Counted from the first letter of the stretch, positions 15,933 through 26,658 are shown. The stretch: 64,000 nt of DNA from Rhizobacter terrae (GCF_003852895.1 NZ_QUSW01000002.1:186001-250000); one strand, 5' to 3'. Notes: generated by a model from the letters alone, not told the origin. Made by a program: numbers and translations.

Positions 15933-18900
15933 ATGAGTCCTTCGCGTCCCTTCATCCTGCGGCCGGTGGCGACTGCGCTGCTGATGCTGGCCATCGTGCT
16001 GGCCGGCATCGTCGCCTTCCGCTTCCTGCCGCTGTCCGCGCTGCCGCAGGTGGACTACCCGACCATCCAGATCCAGACGCTGTACCCCGGCGCCAGCCCG
16101 GAGGTGATGAGCCGCACCGTCACCGCGCCGCTGGAGCGCCAGTTCGGCCAGATGTCCGGCCTGTCGCGCATCGCATCGACCAGTGCCGCGGGCGTGTCCA
16201 TCATCACCTTGCAGTTCGGCCTCGGACTCACGCTGGACGTGGCCGAGCAGGAGGTGCAGGCCGCCATCAACGCGGCGAATTCTTCCCTGCCCGCCGACCT
16301 GCCTGCGCCACCGGTGTACGCGAAGGTCAATCCCGCGGATGCGCCGGTGATGACGCTGGCGGTCACCTCCGACACCTTGCCGCTGACCGAGGTACAGAAC
16401 CTGGTGAACACGCGGCTGGCCCAGAAGATGAGCCAGGTGTCCGGCGTGGGGCTGGTGACGCTGGCCGGCGGGCAGCGCCCTGCCGTGCGCATCCAGGCCG
16501 ACACGCAGGCGCTGGCCTCGTATGGCCTGGGCCTGGACACGGTGCGCAGCGCCATCAGTTCGGCCAATGCCAACAGCGCCAAGGGCAGCTTCGAAGGGCC
16601 GACGCGCTCGTACACCATCAACGCCAACGACCAGTTGCTGACGGCCGACGACTACAAGAACCTCATCGTCGCGTACAAGAACGACGCGCCCATCCGACTG
16701 AGCAACGTGGCGCGCGTGGTGGACAGCGCCGAGAACGTCAAGCTCGGCGCATGGGCGGTGGTGCCCTGCCCTGCGCAACGAGCGCGCCATTCTGACGCCG
16801 ACGATGCCTGTGCCGGCGGTGCACATCAGCAGCTCAAGCCGGCCATCATCCTCAACGTGCAGCGCCAGCCCGGGGCCAACGTGATCCAGACGGTCGACGC
16901 CATCAAGCGCCGGCTGCCCGAGCTCACTGCAAGCATGCCCGCCAGCATCCAGGTGGATGTGCTCAGCGACCGCACCACCGGCATCCGCGCATCGGTGGAG
17001 CACGTGGAGATCGAGCTGGTGCTGGCGGTCGTGATGGTGGTGCTGGTCATCTTCGCCTTCCTGCACAGCCTGCGCGCCACCGTCATCGCCAGCCTGGCGG
17101 TGCCCATCTCGCTCATCGGCACCTGCGGGCTGATGTACCTGCTGGGCTACAGCCTGAACAACCTGAGCCTGATGGCGCTGACCATCGCCACCGGCTTCGT
17201 GGTGGACGACGCGATCGTGATGATCGAGAACATCTCGCGCTACATCGAGGAAGGCGATCCGCCGATGGAGGCGGCCATCAAGGGCGCGACGCAGATCGGC
17301 TTCACCATCATTTCGCTCACGGTCTCGCTGATCGCGGTGCTGATTCCGCTGCTCTTCATGGGCGACGTGGTGGGTCGCCTCTTCCGCGAATTCGCGGTGA
17401 CGCTGGCCATCACCATCCTCATCTCGGCGGTGGTCTCGCTCACGCTCGTGCCGATGATGTCGGCGCGCTGGCTGCGGCACGACGAACATCCGCATGGCAT
17501 CGGGCTGCGCATCCAGCGCGGCTTCGACCGCGTCATCGCGCACTACGACACCGGACTGAAGTGGGTGCTGGAGCACCAGGGGCTGACGCTGTGGGTGGCG
17601 CTGGCGACCTTCGCGCTCACCGTCGCGCTGTACGTGTTCATTCCCAAAGGCCTGTTCCCGACCCAGGACACCGGCCAGCTGCAGGCCCGCATCGAGACGG
17701 CGCAGTCGGTGAGCTATGCGCGCATGGCGAGCCTCCAGCAGCAGGCGGCGCAAGCCCTGCTCGAAGACCCGGACGTGGACAACCTCGCCTCCTTCATCGG
17801 CGTGGATGCGGCCAACAACACCATGCTGCACACCGGCCGCATGCTCATCAACCTGAAGAAGGGCCGCAGCGGCAGCCAGCAGCAGTTGATGAGCCGGCTG
17901 CAGGAGCGTGTGCGGCAGGTGGCCGGCGTGACGCTGTACCTGCAGCCCACGCAGGACCTGACCATCGACGCGGAGAGTGGTCCCACGCAGTACCGCGTGT
18001 CCATCGAAGGCTCGGACGACGCCACGGTGGCGTTGTGGGCCACGCGGCTCGCGCAGAAGCTGCAGGAGGTGAAGCAGGTGCGGCACGTGGTGTCCGACGC
18101 CAATGCGCAGGGCCTGGCCGTGCAGGTGGACATCGACCGCGACACCGCCTCGCGGCTGGGCATCAGCGCATCCACCGTGGATGAAGCGTTGTACAGCGCC
18201 TTCGGCCAGCGCATCGTCTCGACCATCTTCACCGAGACCAACCAGTACCGCGTGATCCTCGAAGCCCGGCAGGAAGGCCTGGCGACGCCGCAGGCGCTGG
18301 GCAACCTGAACGTGCCCACCAGCGGCGGCGGGCACACGCCGCTGTCGGCCTTCGCCACCATCCGCGAGGTGCAGGCACCGCTGCAGGTCACCCACGTGGC
18401 GCAATATCCGGCCACCACGGTCGGCTTCGACACGGCCGATGGGGTGTCGCTGGGCACGTCGGTGGACGCCATCCGCGCCGCGGCCAAGGCCATCGACATG
18501 CCTGCCAGCGTGAGCATGACCTTCCTCGGTGCGGCGGGCGCCTACGAGAACTCGCTGAGCAACCAGCTGTGGCTCATCCTCGCGGCCATCGTCTGCGTGT
18601 ACATCGTGCTGGGCGTGCTGTACGAGAGCTACGTGCATCCGCTCACGATCCTCTCCACCCTGCCCTCGGCCGGCGTGGGCGCCCTGCTCTTTCTCATGCT
18701 CGCCGGCCACGACCTGGGCGTGATCGGCATCATCGGCATCATCCTGCTCATCGGCATCGTGAAGAAGAACGCGATCATGATGATCGACTTCGCCATCGAC
18801 GCCGAACGAAGCGAAGGCAAGCCGCCGCGGGATGCCATCCACCAGGCCGCGCTGCTGCGCTTCCGGCCCATCCTGATGACCACCATGGCCGCGCTCTTTG

Positions 18901-19151
18901 CCGCGCTGCCGCTGATGTTCGGCTTCGGCGAAGGCGCCGAGCTGCGCCGGCCGCTGGGCTTGTCGATCTTCGGCGGATTGGTGGTGAGCCAGTTGCTGAC
19001 GCTGTTCACGACGCCGGTGATCTACCTCGCGTTCGATCGGCTCGGCCAGCGGTTGCGCGGCTCGCGTCCCGCGCCGGCACCCGCCTCATCGGGCGAGCCG
19101 GCCGCGCTGCTGCCGCTGAAGGAAGAACCCGACGGGGGCGCGAACCGATGA
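15933..19151 (+). CDS. mdtB: RND multidrug efflux permease (MdtB-like) with an anomalous insert
   Basis: 1072 residues, inner-membrane proton-driven pump of the HAE1 class. The N-terminus [20 protein letters not shown] is typical. TM4 has the proton-relay pair in [13 protein letters not shown], and duplicated TM and porter domains are present to the C-terminal [13 protein letters not shown]. At about residues 275-301 (bases about 16757-16835) the usual short link between GAWA and [16 protein letters not shown] holds about 26 extra residues, Cys-, Ala- and His-rich and unlike any RND sequence. It keeps the frame. Forms a heteromultimer with the next gene in MdtABC systems. Starts 12 bases after the adaptor gene. 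Confidence 0.92.
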   Translation: MSPSRPFILRPVATALLMLAIVLAGIVAFRFLPLSALPQVDYPTIQIQTLYPGASPEVMSRTVTAPLERQFGQMSGLSRIASTSAAGVSIITLQFGLGLTLDVAEQEVQAAINAANSSLPADLPAPPVYAKVNPADAPVMTLAVTSDTLPLTEVQNLVNTRLAQKMSQVSGVGLVTLAGGQRPAVRIQADTQALASYGLGLDTVRSAISSANANSAKGSFEGPTRSYTINANDQLLTADDYKNLIVAYKNDAPIRLSNVARVVDSAENVKLGAWAVVPCPAQRARHSDADDACAGGAHQQLKPAIILNVQRQPGANVIQTVDAIKRRLPELTASMPASIQVDVLSDRTTGIRASVEHVEIELVLAVVMVVLVIFAFLHSLRATVIASLAVPISLIGTCGLMYLLGYSLNNLSLMALTIATGFVVDDAIVMIENISRYIEEGDPPMEAAIKGATQIGFTIISLTVSLIAVLIPLLFMGDVVGRLFREFAVTLAITILISAVVSLTLVPMMSARWLRHDEHPHGIGLRIQRGFDRVIAHYDTGLKWVLEHQGLTLWVALATFALTVALYVFIPKGLFPTQDTGQLQARIETAQSVSYARMASLQQQAAQALLEDPDVDNLASFIGVDAANNTMLHTGRMLINLKKGRSGSQQQLMSRLQERVRQVAGVTLYLQPTQDLTIDAESGPTQYRVSIEGSDDATVALWATRLAQKLQEVKQVRHVVSDANAQGLAVQVDIDRDTASRLGISASTVDEALYSAFGQRIVSTIFTETNQYRVILEARQEGLATPQALGNLNVPTSGGGHTPLSAFATIREVQAPLQVTHVAQYPATTVGFDTADGVSLGTSVDAIRAAAKAIDMPASVSMTFLGAAGAYENSLSNQLWLILAAIVCVYIVLGVLYESYVHPLTILSTLPSAGVGALLFLMLAGHDLGVIGIIGIILLIGIVKKNAIMMIDFAIDAERSEGKPPRDAIHQAALLRFRPILMTTMAALFAALPLMFGFGEGAELRRPLGLSIFGGLVVSQLLTLFTTPVIYLAFDRLGQRLRGSRPAPAPASSGEPAALLPLKEEPDGGANR

Positions 19152-22100
19152 ACTTGTCATCGCCCTTCGTCAAGCGCCCCATCGCCACGGTGCTGCTCAC
19201 CATCGGCGTGGCGCTGGCCGGCGTGGCCGCCTTCTTCACGCTGCCAGTGTCGCCACTGCCGCAGGTGGACTTCCCGGCCATCTCGGTGTCGGCCAGCATT
19301 CCGGGCGCGAGCCCCGAGACCATGGCCAGCAGCGTGGCGACGCCTCTGGAACGCCGGCTGGGCGTGATCTCGGGCGTCAACGAGATGACGTCCTCCAGCG
19401 GCCGCGGCTCCACCCGCGTCACGCTGCAGTTCGACCTCGACCGCAAGATCGACGGCGCCGCCCGCGAAGTGCAGGCCGCCATCAACGCCTCGCGCGCCGA
19501 CCTGCCCGCCACGCTGCGCAGCAACCCGACCTACCGCAAGATGAACCCGTCGGACTCGCCGGTGATCATCCTCGCGCTCACCTCGAAGACGCGCACGCCG
19601 GGCCAGATCTACGAGGCGGTGTCCAACATCGTCCAGCAGAAGGTGGCGCAGGTGCAGGGCGTGGGTGACGTGGAGATCGGCGGCGGCTCGCTGCCTGCCG
19701 TGCGGGTGGAAATGAACCTGCTCGCGCTCAACCGCTTCGGCATCCCGATGGAGGACGTGCGCGCGGCCATCCAGGCGTCGAACGCCACGCGCCCCAAGGG
19801 CAGCGTCGAGACCGACGAGCGCCGGCTGCAGGTCTACACCAATGCCCCCGGCCACAAGGCGGCCGACTATCGCGACCTCGTCGTGGCCTGGCGCAACGAT
19901 GCGCCGGTGCGGCTGTCGGACATCGCCAAGGTCAGCGACGGCCCCGAGGATGTGCGCACGCTGGGCCTGTTCAACGGCATGCCCGCGGTGATCGTGCTGG
20001 TGACGCGCCAGCCCGGCGCCAACATCATCGAGACAGTGGACGGCGTTCGCGCCCTGCTGCCGCAGTTGAAGGCACAGCTGCCGGCGGACATCGACATCCA
20101 GGTGGCGTCCGACAGCACCAACTCCATCCGCGCCTCGCTGCACGAGATCGAGGTGACGCTGCTCATCTCCATCGCGCTGGTGGTGCTGGTGGTCAGCGTC
20201 TTCCTGCGCAACCTGCGGTCCACCATCATCCCCGCGGTGGCCACCATCGTCTCGCTGCTGGGCACCTTCGGGGTGATGTACCTGCTGGGCTTCAGCCTCA
20301 ACAACCTGAGCCTCATGGCGCTGACCGTGGCCACCGGCTTCGTGGTGGACGACGCCATCGTGGTCCTGGAGAACACCAGCCGCCACATCGAGCAGGGCAT
20401 GGGCCGGCTGCAGGCCGCACTGCTGGGCGCGCGTGAGGTGGGCTTCACGGTGCTGTCGATCAGCCTGTCGCTGGTGGCGGTGTTCATTCCGCTGCTGTTC
20501 ATGGGCGGGCAGGTGGGCCGGCTGTTCCGCGAGTTCGCCATCACGCTGTCGGCCTCGGTGATGATCTCGCTGGTCATCTCGCTCACCACCACGCCGATGA
20601 TGTGCGCCTGGCTCCTCAAGCCGGGTCACGGCAGCACGCGTCCACCCGGCCGCCTGGCGCGCCTGGCTGAATGGAGCTACGGCCGTGTGCACCGCAGCTA
20701 CGAACTCAGCCTGGACTGGGCGCTGCACAGCAAGGCGCTGGTGATGTTCATCCTGCTGTGCGTCATCGGCCTGAACGTGTACCTGTTCACCGCCGCGCCC
20801 AAGGGCTACTTTCCGCAGCAGGACACCGGCCAGCTCAACGGCGGCCTGCGCGCGGACCAGAGCATCTCCTTCCAGGCCCTGCAGGCCAAGCTGCGCGAGC
20901 TGGTGGACGTCATCCGTGCCGACCCGGCAGTGGACACGGTGGTCGGCTTCACGGGCGGCGGACGCGCAGGCGGTGGCTTCCTGTTCGTGAACCTCAAGCC
21001 CGCCTCGCAGCGCAAGGACGGTGGGCAGGCCGTCATCGCGCGGCTGCGCCCGCAACTGGCCCGGATCACCGGCGTGAGCCTCTTCCTCAACCCGGTGCAG
21101 GACCTGCGCATGGGCGGGCGGCAAAGCAACTCCACCTACCAGTACACGCTCAAGAGCGACAACGCCGCTGACCTGAAGCAATGGGCCACGAAGCTGGCCG
21201 ACTCGATGAAGAACCAGCCCGTGCTGACCGACATCGACACCGACCAGCAGGACAACGGCATCGAGACCTTCGTCACCATCGACCGCAACAGCGCAGCCCG
21301 CGTGGGCCTGAGCAACCGCGACGTGGACAACGCGCTGTACGACGCCTTCGGCCAGCGGCAGGTCGCCACCGTCTACGACGAGCTGAACCAGTATCACGTC
21401 GTGATGGAGGTGGAGTCCAAGTTCGCGCAGGGGCCGGTGGCGCTGAATGACGTGCAGGTGCCTTCGAAGGTGGCTGGCGCCGCGGCGGGCACCTCGGCCA
21501 ACGCCGGCCTTCGAGACGCCTCCACAGGCGCCACGGTCAACACCAGCTCGCGCACCATGGTGCCGCTGCCGGCCATCGCACGCTTCGGCGAGGCACCCAC
21601 GCCCAGCAACATCAACCACCAGGACGGCGAGCTGGCCACCACCATCTCCTACAACCTGGTCGAGGGCAAGACCTTGTCGGACGCACGCGTGGCCATCGAG
21701 CAGGCCGCCGCCGACATCGGCATGCCCACCAACGTGCGCGGCAGCATGCAGGGCACGGCCGCGGCCTTCCAGGAAACGCAGAACAAGCAGCCGCTGCTGA
21801 TCCTCGCCGCGCTGGTGGTCATCTACATCGTGCTGGGCGTGCTGTACGAGAGCCTGGTGCATCCGGTGACGGTGCTGTCCACACTGCCCTCGGCGGGCGT
21901 GGGCGCGGTGCTGGCGCTGCTCATGTTCAGGATGGAGTTCTCGCTCATCGCGCTGATCGGCGTGTTCCTGCTCATCGGCATCGTGAAGAAGAACGCCATC
22001 CTCATCATCGACTTCGCGCTGGAGGCCGAACGCTCGCGCGGCCTGAGCGCCTTCGAGGCGGTGCGCGAGGCCTGCCTGCTGCGCTTTCGCCCCATCCTGA

Positions 22101-22342
22101 TGACCACGCTGGCCGCGGCGCTGGGCGCCCTGCCCCTGGCCATCGGCTTCGGCGAAGGTGCCGAGCTGCGCCGGCCGCTGGGCATCGCCATCATCGGCGG
22201 GCTCATCGCGAGCCAGGTGCTCACGCTGCTGACGACGCCGGTGGTGTACCTGCTGCTGGACAAGATTCGCCGCCGCAGCCCCAACGAACACCTGCTCAGC
22301 CGCACGGGCAGCGATGCACCCGCCGGCGTCCAAGCCGACTGA
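19148..22342 (+). CDS. mdtC: RND multidrug efflux permease (MdtC-like)
   Basis: 1064 residues. The ATG at 19148 overlaps the stop of the MdtB-like gene (ATGA), so translation is probably coupled. It has the same fold as its partner: [20 protein letters not shown] at the N-terminus, [13 protein letters not shown] with the Asp pair in TM4, porter domains, and [18 protein letters not shown] with [20 protein letters not shown] in the second half. The link that carries the insert in the MdtB-like protein is normal here ([20 protein letters not shown]), which makes the neighbour's insert stand out. In E. coli, MdtB2C trimers export bile salts, novobiocin and similar compounds; the substrates here are unknown. 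Confidence 0.93.
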   Translation: MNLSSPFVKRPIATVLLTIGVALAGVAAFFTLPVSPLPQVDFPAISVSASIPGASPETMASSVATPLERRLGVISGVNEMTSSSGRGSTRVTLQFDLDRKIDGAAREVQAAINASRADLPATLRSNPTYRKMNPSDSPVIILALTSKTRTPGQIYEAVSNIVQQKVAQVQGVGDVEIGGGSLPAVRVEMNLLALNRFGIPMEDVRAAIQASNATRPKGSVETDERRLQVYTNAPGHKAADYRDLVVAWRNDAPVRLSDIAKVSDGPEDVRTLGLFNGMPAVIVLVTRQPGANIIETVDGVRALLPQLKAQLPADIDIQVASDSTNSIRASLHEIEVTLLISIALVVLVVSVFLRNLRSTIIPAVATIVSLLGTFGVMYLLGFSLNNLSLMALTVATGFVVDDAIVVLENTSRHIEQGMGRLQAALLGAREVGFTVLSISLSLVAVFIPLLFMGGQVGRLFREFAITLSASVMISLVISLTTTPMMCAWLLKPGHGSTRPPGRLARLAEWSYGRVHRSYELSLDWALHSKALVMFILLCVIGLNVYLFTAAPKGYFPQQDTGQLNGGLRADQSISFQALQAKLRELVDVIRADPAVDTVVGFTGGGRAGGGFLFVNLKPASQRKDGGQAVIARLRPQLARITGVSLFLNPVQDLRMGGRQSNSTYQYTLKSDNAADLKQWATKLADSMKNQPVLTDIDTDQQDNGIETFVTIDRNSAARVGLSNRDVDNALYDAFGQRQVATVYDELNQYHVVMEVESKFAQGPVALNDVQVPSKVAGAAAGTSANAGLRDASTGATVNTSSRTMVPLPAIARFGEAPTPSNINHQDGELATTISYNLVEGKTLSDARVAIEQAAADIGMPTNVRGSMQGTAAAFQETQNKQPLLILAALVVIYIVLGVLYESLVHPVTVLSTLPSAGVGAVLALLMFRMEFSLIALIGVFLLIGIVKKNAILIIDFALEAERSRGLSAFEAVREACLLRFRPILMTTLAAALGALPLAIGFGEGAELRRPLGIAIIGGLIASQVLTLLTTPVVYLLLDKIRRRSPNEHLLSRTGSDAPAGVQAD

Positions 22343-22347
22343 CGACC

Positions 22348-23733
22348 ATGAAGACTGTCTTCTCATTGACCTCGCTGTGCGCTGCCCTGCTGCTGGCCGG
22401 CTGCGCACAGGCCCCCCGCCAGGAAACCCCTTCTACGCCGACCTCAGCCGCATTCAAGGAAGCCCCGCCCGGCTGGCTGAACGCCGCCCCTGCCGACGCG
22501 CTGGAACGCGGCCCCTGGTGGGCGCTGTTCAACGACCCGGCGCTGACCGCGCTGATGGACCGCGTGGCGGTGTCGAACCAGAACGTCGCTGCCTCGGCGG
22601 CGGCCTATGCGCAGGCCCAGGCGGCAGTGCGCGAGCAGCGAGCCTCGCTGTTTCCGTCGCTGGGATTGAGCGCCGGCGCCTCGCGCTCCGGCGGCGGAGA
22701 GACCAGCGCCAACTCGCGCTACACCCTGGGCCTGTCGGGCAGCTGGGAGCCGGACCTCTGGGGCCGCCTGCGCGGTGGCGTCGACTCCGCCGGCGCCCGC
22801 GCGCAGGCCAGCGCGGCGGACCTGGCGGCGGCCACCTTGTCCGCCCAGGGCGAACTCGCCACGAGCTATTTCTCGCTGCGCGAAACGGATGCCGAAGCGC
22901 AGATGCTGCGCAAGACCATCGAAGGCTATGAACAGGCGGCGCGCATCACGCAGAACCGCTACAACGCCGGCGTGGTGCCGCGCAGCGACTTGCTGCAGGC
23001 ACAGACGCAACTGTCCAATGCACGGGCCGACCTGGCCGGGCTGGACCGCCAGCGAGCACAGCTCGAACATGCAATGGCCGTGCTGGTGGGCGAGGCCCCG
23101 GCGAACTTCTCGGTGCCCGCCGTGGAATGGACCTGGCCGGCCCTGCCCGCGGTGCCGGGCGTGCTGCCGTCCGCGCTGCTGCAACGCCGACCCGACGTGG
23201 CCGCGGCCGAGCGCCGCGTCGCAGCGGCCAATGCGTCCATCGGCGTGGCGCGGGCCGCCTTCTTTCCGGACTTCAGCCTGAGCGGCAACTACGGCCTGGG
23301 CTCGGCGAAGCTCGGTGACCTGTTCAGTGCATCGGCCGTCACGTGGTCGCTGGGCTTGTCCGTGGTGCAGACGCTGTTCGATGCGGGTGCCCGCAGCGCC
23401 CGGGTCGATGAGGCGAAGGCCTCATGGGAGCAGTCGGTGGCGCAGTACCGGCAAGCCGTGCTGATCGCGTTCCAGGACGTGGAGGACCAGCTCGCCGCGG
23501 TGCGCATCCTCGAACAACAGGAAGCCTTGCGCCGCCAGGCCTCCGAGGCCGCGGACCTCACCGAGCAGCAGGTGATGAACCGCTACCAGGCCGGGCAAGT
23601 GGGCTACAGCGACGTGGTGATCGCGCAGATCACGGCATTGAGCACACGGCGTTCGCTGGCGCAGGCGGTGGCCAACCGGCAGACGGCGGCGGTGGGGTTG
23701 ATCCGCGCGCTGGGGGGCGGGTGGAAGTCTTGA
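22348..23733 (+). CDS. Outer-membrane efflux channel lipoprotein (NodT/OprM family)
   Basis: 461 residues, third component of the tripartite pump. Signal with lipobox LLLAGC, so the trimer is lipid-anchored in the outer membrane. Two repeated halves of the TolC fold are visible: LTALMDRVAVSNQNVAASAA with RASLFPSLGLSAGASRSGGG, and LLQRRPDVAAAERRVAAANA with VARAAFFPDFSLSGNYG. The C-terminal half ends in a helix with EQQVMNRYQAGQVGYSDVV. It begins 5 bases after the MdtC-like stop and completes the operon. No regulator gene (for example baeSR-like) adjoins. Confidence 0.93.
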   Translation: MKTVFSLTSLCAALLLAGCAQAPRQETPSTPTSAAFKEAPPGWLNAAPADALERGPWWALFNDPALTALMDRVAVSNQNVAASAAAYAQAQAAVREQRASLFPSLGLSAGASRSGGGETSANSRYTLGLSGSWEPDLWGRLRGGVDSAGARAQASAADLAAATLSAQGELATSYFSLRETDAEAQMLRKTIEGYEQAARITQNRYNAGVVPRSDLLQAQTQLSNARADLAGLDRQRAQLEHAMAVLVGEAPANFSVPAVEWTWPALPAVPGVLPSALLQRRPDVAAAERRVAAANASIGVARAAFFPDFSLSGNYGLGSAKLGDLFSASAVTWSLGLSVVQTLFDAGARSARVDEAKASWEQSVAQYRQAVLIAFQDVEDQLAAVRILEQQEALRRQASEAADLTEQQVMNRYQAGQVGYSDVVIAQITALSTRRSLAQAVANRQTAAVGLIRALGGGWKS

Positions 23734-23763
23734 AGAGCCCCGCTGCAGAGGGACAATGCACGG

Positions 23764-23952
23764 ATGCCTTCAACGCCTCCCGATCCATCCGACCCTGAAC
23801 CCCAAGCCCCACTCGCCCCGGGCGACGACGAGTGCTGCGGCAATGGCTGCGACCCGTGCATTTTCGATTTCTATGCCATCGAGCGCGAGCGCTTCCTGAA
23901 GGAGCACAAGGCCTGGCAGGACCGGCAGGCCGCCCGCACGGCGAAGGACTAA
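23764..23952 (+). CDS. Oxidoreductase-like CCGNGC protein
   Basis: 62 residues. A Pro/Asp-rich N-terminus leads to DECCGNGCDPCIFDFYAIE, the signature of the small oxidoreductase-like domain family (PF09791), whose Cys cluster probably binds a metal or takes part in redox chemistry. The C-terminus is a charged helix. The function of the family is not established. Its last 4 bases overlap the 3-prime end of the convergent phosphatase gene. Confidence 0.85.
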   Translation: MPSTPPDPSDPEPQAPLAPGDDECCGNGCDPCIFDFYAIERERFLKEHKAWQDRQAARTAKD

Positions 23953-25502
23953 GCCCTCTCGATCTTCGGCACCCCTGCCTCCACCACAAAGCTCGCCAGC
24001 GTCTCGATGCCGGCATCCTTCTTCGTCACGTCGCTCACCACCCGCAACGCCGTGCTCATGCGTTTGGGCGTGAACTCGCACACGCCGTAGCCCTTGCGCT
24101 CGCCGTCGGCGAACACGAAATGCGGGTTGCGGGCCAGACGCTCGGCCATCTTGTCGTTGCCGCCGGAGCGCGAGGTGATGCTGGTGCCGCAGAACTCCAC
24201 CGCCACGTTCGGACTCTTGGCTTCGGCGAAGTCGGCCTTCACGTGGCCCACCCAGTTCTCGTGCACGTCGCCCCCCAGCAGCACCGCATTGCGCAGCTCC
24301 CGCTTGCGCAGGCTGTCGACGAGGCGTTGACGCGCCGCAGGGTAGCCGTCCCAGCCATCGTTCCAGACGATGGTCTTGTCCGGCGTGGGAGCCACGCGCG
24401 GCGCGAACAGGGTCTGCTGGGTGATGATGTTCCACCCCTGGCCGGCGCGTGCGAAGGCCTGGTCCAGCCAGGCTTCCTGCGGCGCGCCAAGCAAGGTGCG
24501 CTTCGGGTCGGCCAGCAGTGGGCAACTGGCCACGTCCACGCTGCTGGAGCCCGGCTTGCCGTCCTTGGTGCAGGCGTGCAGGTCGCGGTACTGCCGGTCG
24601 TCGAGGACGTAGAAGGACGCGAGCCTGCCGAAGCGAAGCTCGCCATAGATGCGCGTCTCCGCACCCTGGCGCAGCCCGGCCACGGCCTGCGTCAGCACCG
24701 AAGAGCGCAGCGGCATGTGCTCGTAGAACGCCTGGTAGGCCGCGGCGCGGCGGGCGGGAAAGTCCTTCACCTCCGGACCGTTCTCGCCGACGTGCAGGCC
24801 GGCGTAGTCGTTCTGCACCTCGTGGTCGTCCCAGGTGACGATCCAGGGGCAGGCCGCATGCATGGCCTGCAGCTCGGGCTCGGACTTGTGCAGCTCGTAG
24901 CGGCGGCGGTAATCGTCCAGCGTGAGCACCCAGCCGCCGGGCACGGGGCGCACCGCGTCCTTGGCGCCGGGATATTCGTAGATGTAGTCGCCCAGGAAGA
25001 GCACGGCATCGAGCTGCTCGTTCAGCATGTGCCGGTAGGCCGTGAAGTAGCCGTGTTCCCAGCGTTGGCACGATGCATAGGCCAGCCGCAGCCTCGTGGC
25101 CATGGCGTCGGGCGCCGGGAAGGTGCGGGTGCGCCCGACGGGGCTGCGCTCGTCGCCGGCGAAGAAGCGGTAGAAGTACCAGCGGTCCGGCTCCAGGCCG
25201 CCGACCTCGGCATGCACCGAATGCCCAAGCTCGGGCAGCGCCTGCGACTGGCCGCTCTTCACGATGTCCTTGAAGGCTTCGTCACGCGCCACTTCCCAGC
25301 GCACGGTGGCCGCTTCGGTGAGCGCGCCGCCGGGCACCACGAGGCGCGTCCACAGCACCACCGAGTCGTGGGTGGGCGAGCCGCTGGCGACGCCCAGCGT
25401 GAACGGGTTGGACGTGAACTTCGGCTGGCTCCAGGCGCTGCGCGGCAGCCACAGCGTCGTGGCGGTGGCCGCGGCAAGCTGGAGCAGGTGTCGGCGGTCC
25501 AT
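23949..25502 (-). CDS. phoD: PhoD-type alkaline phosphatase/phosphodiesterase
   Basis: 517 residues, metal-dependent (Fe/Ca type in PhoD) phosphoesterase exported to the periplasm. The leader MDRRHLLQLAAATATTLWL has the Arg pair of a twin-arginine signal. An N-terminal beta domain (FTLGVASGSPTHDSVVLWTR) precedes the catalytic domain: LAYASCQRWEHGYFTAYRHM, AVLFLGDYIYEYPG, VTWDDHEVQNDYAG and VLLGGDVHENWVGHVKAD, which carry the metal ligands. The ATG at 25502 follows GGAGGAG. A paralogue lies at 58437-60026. No pho-box was recognised upstream. Confidence 0.9.
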   Translation of the reverse strand: MDRRHLLQLAAATATTLWLPRSAWSQPKFTSNPFTLGVASGSPTHDSVVLWTRLVVPGGALTEAATVRWEVARDEAFKDIVKSGQSQALPELGHSVHAEVGGLEPDRWYFYRFFAGDERSPVGRTRTFPAPDAMATRLRLAYASCQRWEHGYFTAYRHMLNEQLDAVLFLGDYIYEYPGAKDAVRPVPGGWVLTLDDYRRRYELHKSEPELQAMHAACPWIVTWDDHEVQNDYAGLHVGENGPEVKDFPARRAAAYQAFYEHMPLRSSVLTQAVAGLRQGAETRIYGELRFGRLASFYVLDDRQYRDLHACTKDGKPGSSSVDVASCPLLADPKRTLLGAPQEAWLDQAFARAGQGWNIITQQTLFAPRVAPTPDKTIVWNDGWDGYPAARQRLVDSLRKRELRNAVLLGGDVHENWVGHVKADFAEAKSPNVAVEFCGTSITSRSGGNDKMAERLARNPHFVFADGERKGYGVCEFTPKRMSTALRVVSDVTKKDAGIETLASFVVEAGVPKIERA

Positions 25503-25518
25503 GCGGTCTCCTCCGTCC

Positions 25519-25815
25519 TCAGAGTTGGATGGGTTGGGCCTCGTACACCGACAAGGTGGGCGGCTGCGACACCAGCGCCGCCACGGCCTTCCCGAAGCCG
25601 CGTGAGGCGGGCACGGCGAAGTGCGCCATCAGGGCCGCGCGGTCAGCCCATTCCTCGAAGAACACGAGGCGCAGCGGGTTCTCGGTGTCGCGGCTGACAG
25701 CATGCGAGATGCAGCCGGGCTCCGCGCGCGATCGCCGCACGTGCTCGTCGCTGAGGCGCAGGACTTCGTCGAAGGTGTCGGGGCGTGCGGTGAGGCTTCC
25801 AGTGACGATGAGCAT
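25519..25815 (-). CDS. ABM-domain (antibiotic biosynthesis monooxygenase-like) protein
   Basis: 98 residues from the ATG at 25815, small dimeric ferredoxin-like fold. It starts MLIVTGSLTARPDTFDEVLR, with EPGCISHAVSRDTENPLRLV and FFEEWADRAALMAHFAVPAS in the middle, the standard ABM pattern (YgiN-like). Members are cofactor-free oxygenases or ligand binders, and the substrate is unknown. The Shine-Dalgarno site is weak. Located 16 bases downstream of the start of phoD on the same strand, so phoD may be read from the same transcript. Confidence 0.85.
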   Translation of the reverse strand: MLIVTGSLTARPDTFDEVLRLSDEHVRRSRAEPGCISHAVSRDTENPLRLVFFEEWADRAALMAHFAVPASRGFGKAVAALVSQPPTLSVYEAQPIQL

Positions 25816-25874
25816 GGTGATGGTGGCGAAGTGGGAGGCGCCAGTCTGGCACGGGTTTGAAGGCCCAGGTGAAA

Positions 25875-25963
25875 ACACAGAGGACACAGAGGGCCACAGA
25901 GCACACAGAGACATTGGAAGCGAAAAAGCTCTGTGTCCTCTGTGCTCTCTGTGTCCTCTGTGT
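25875..25963. repeat. Long inverted repeat built from ACACAGAGG units
   Basis: The left arm 25875-25910 is about four copies of ACACAGAGG with small variations. The right arm 25929-25963 is its near-perfect reverse complement (CTCTGTGTCC units). The arms of about 35 bases flank an 18-base loop. A transcript would fold into a long hairpin. It lies in the 190-base gap between the ABM and carboxymuconolactone-type genes, both on the minus strand, so it could attenuate or protect mRNA. The units are too short and unspaced for CRISPR. Confidence 0.85.
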
Positions 25964-26005
25964 TGCCAATGGGCGCTCCACCAATACCAGGTCCTGCCGC
26001 AACCG

Positions 26006-26572
26006 CTAGGCCGGAAACCTTGCCTGCCAGCTCTCCAACGGCACCCGCGCCGCATTGCACACATAGGAGATCGCGTGGTACCAGCCAGCGAGCATCAGCA
26101 GCTCCACGCACTGCGCCTGCGTCCACAGCGCCGAGACCTCGCACCACAGCGCATCGCTCACCTGCGAGGTGTCGTGCAGTTCGTCGACCAGCCGCACCAG
26201 CAGGCGGTCGCGCTCGGGCAAGGCATCCAGCGGGCCGTCAGGGTCGGCGATGGCCGCGATCTGCGAATCGCTGAACTCGGCCGCTTTGGCGAAGGCCGCC
26301 ACGTGCACGCCCCATTCGTACTCCGCGCCGCACAGGGCACACACCCGGTCGATGACCACCTCGCGGTCGCGCAGCGGCAGGCTGGCATGACGCCCCAGCA
26401 GGTACCCGCCCCAGGGCATGAGCCGCTCGGCCATGGCGGGGTTCACGGCCAGCGTGCGGAACAACGCCAGCACGCTGGGCGCGCCGGGCGGGTTCATGCG
26501 GTTCAGCATTTGCTCGATGTTCGGCTCGAACGGCGATTCCAGCGGCGGGATGCGGCTGTGCGTCTGGTTCAC
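26006..26572 (-). CDS. Carboxymuconolactone decarboxylase-family (AhpD-like) protein
   Basis: 188 residues. The GTG at 26572 follows AAGGAG and is preferred, since the sequence further upstream carries two palindromic operators and would not be expected to code. The helical AhpD fold is shown by LPLRDREVVIDRVCALCGAE followed by YEWGVH, where the CxxC and His are the redox or proton-relay residues of the family. Members include alkylhydroperoxidase-like and gamma-carboxymuconolactone decarboxylases. The HxlR regulator gene directly upstream suggests induction by an electrophile, quinone or oxidant (inference from known HxlR proteins). Confidence 0.88.
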   Translation of the reverse strand: MNQTHSRIPPLESPFEPNIEQMLNRMNPPGAPSVLALFRTLAVNPAMAERLMPWGGYLLGRHASLPLRDREVVIDRVCALCGAEYEWGVHVAAFAKAAEFSDSQIAAIADPDGPLDALPERDRLLVRLVDELHDTSQVSDALWCEVSALWTQAQCVELLMLAGWYHAISYVCNAARVPLESWQARFPA

Positions 26573-26590
26573 GGCAGGCTCCTTGTCTTC

Positions 26591-26607
26591 GCTACTGAAT
26601 TTGTAGC
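26591..26607. promoter_or_regulatory. Predicted HxlR operator 1 (GCTAC-N7-GTAGC)
   Basis: A perfect 5-base inverted repeat with a 7-base A+T-rich spacer (TGAATTT), 19-35 bases upstream of the GTG of the carboxymuconolactone-type gene. The same 17-base layout recurs at 26622 and 26994. HxlR proteins are dimeric winged-helix regulators that bind such palindromes. Confidence 0.75.
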
Positions 26608-26621
26608 ACCATGAGCATACC

Positions 26622-26638
26622 GCTACAATTTCCGTAGC
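26622..26638. promoter_or_regulatory. Predicted HxlR operator 2 (GCTAC-N7-GTAGC)
   Basis: GCTAC, spacer AATTTCC, GTAGC. Its centre is 31 bases from operator 1, about three helical turns, so two dimers would sit on the same face of the DNA. It lies between the hxlR stop codon and the downstream enzyme gene, implying that the enzyme has its own promoter here. Confidence 0.75.
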
Positions 26639-26658
26639 ACACAGCAAGGGCATTCAGA

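Noticed and set aside
14439..18842. Very long open frame antisense to the efflux operon (over 1,400 codons), and similar ones opposite 19157-22408, 39956-42571 and 47575-49584
   Set aside because: In GC-rich DNA with strong third-position bias, antisense frames stay open by chance. The sense strand holds clear conserved proteins, and the antisense products are His/Gly/Ala/Arg-rich without any family pattern.
25875..25963. Repeated ACACAGAGG units as a CRISPR array
   Set aside because: Units are 9 bases with no spacers and form one inverted pair. No cas gene is present.
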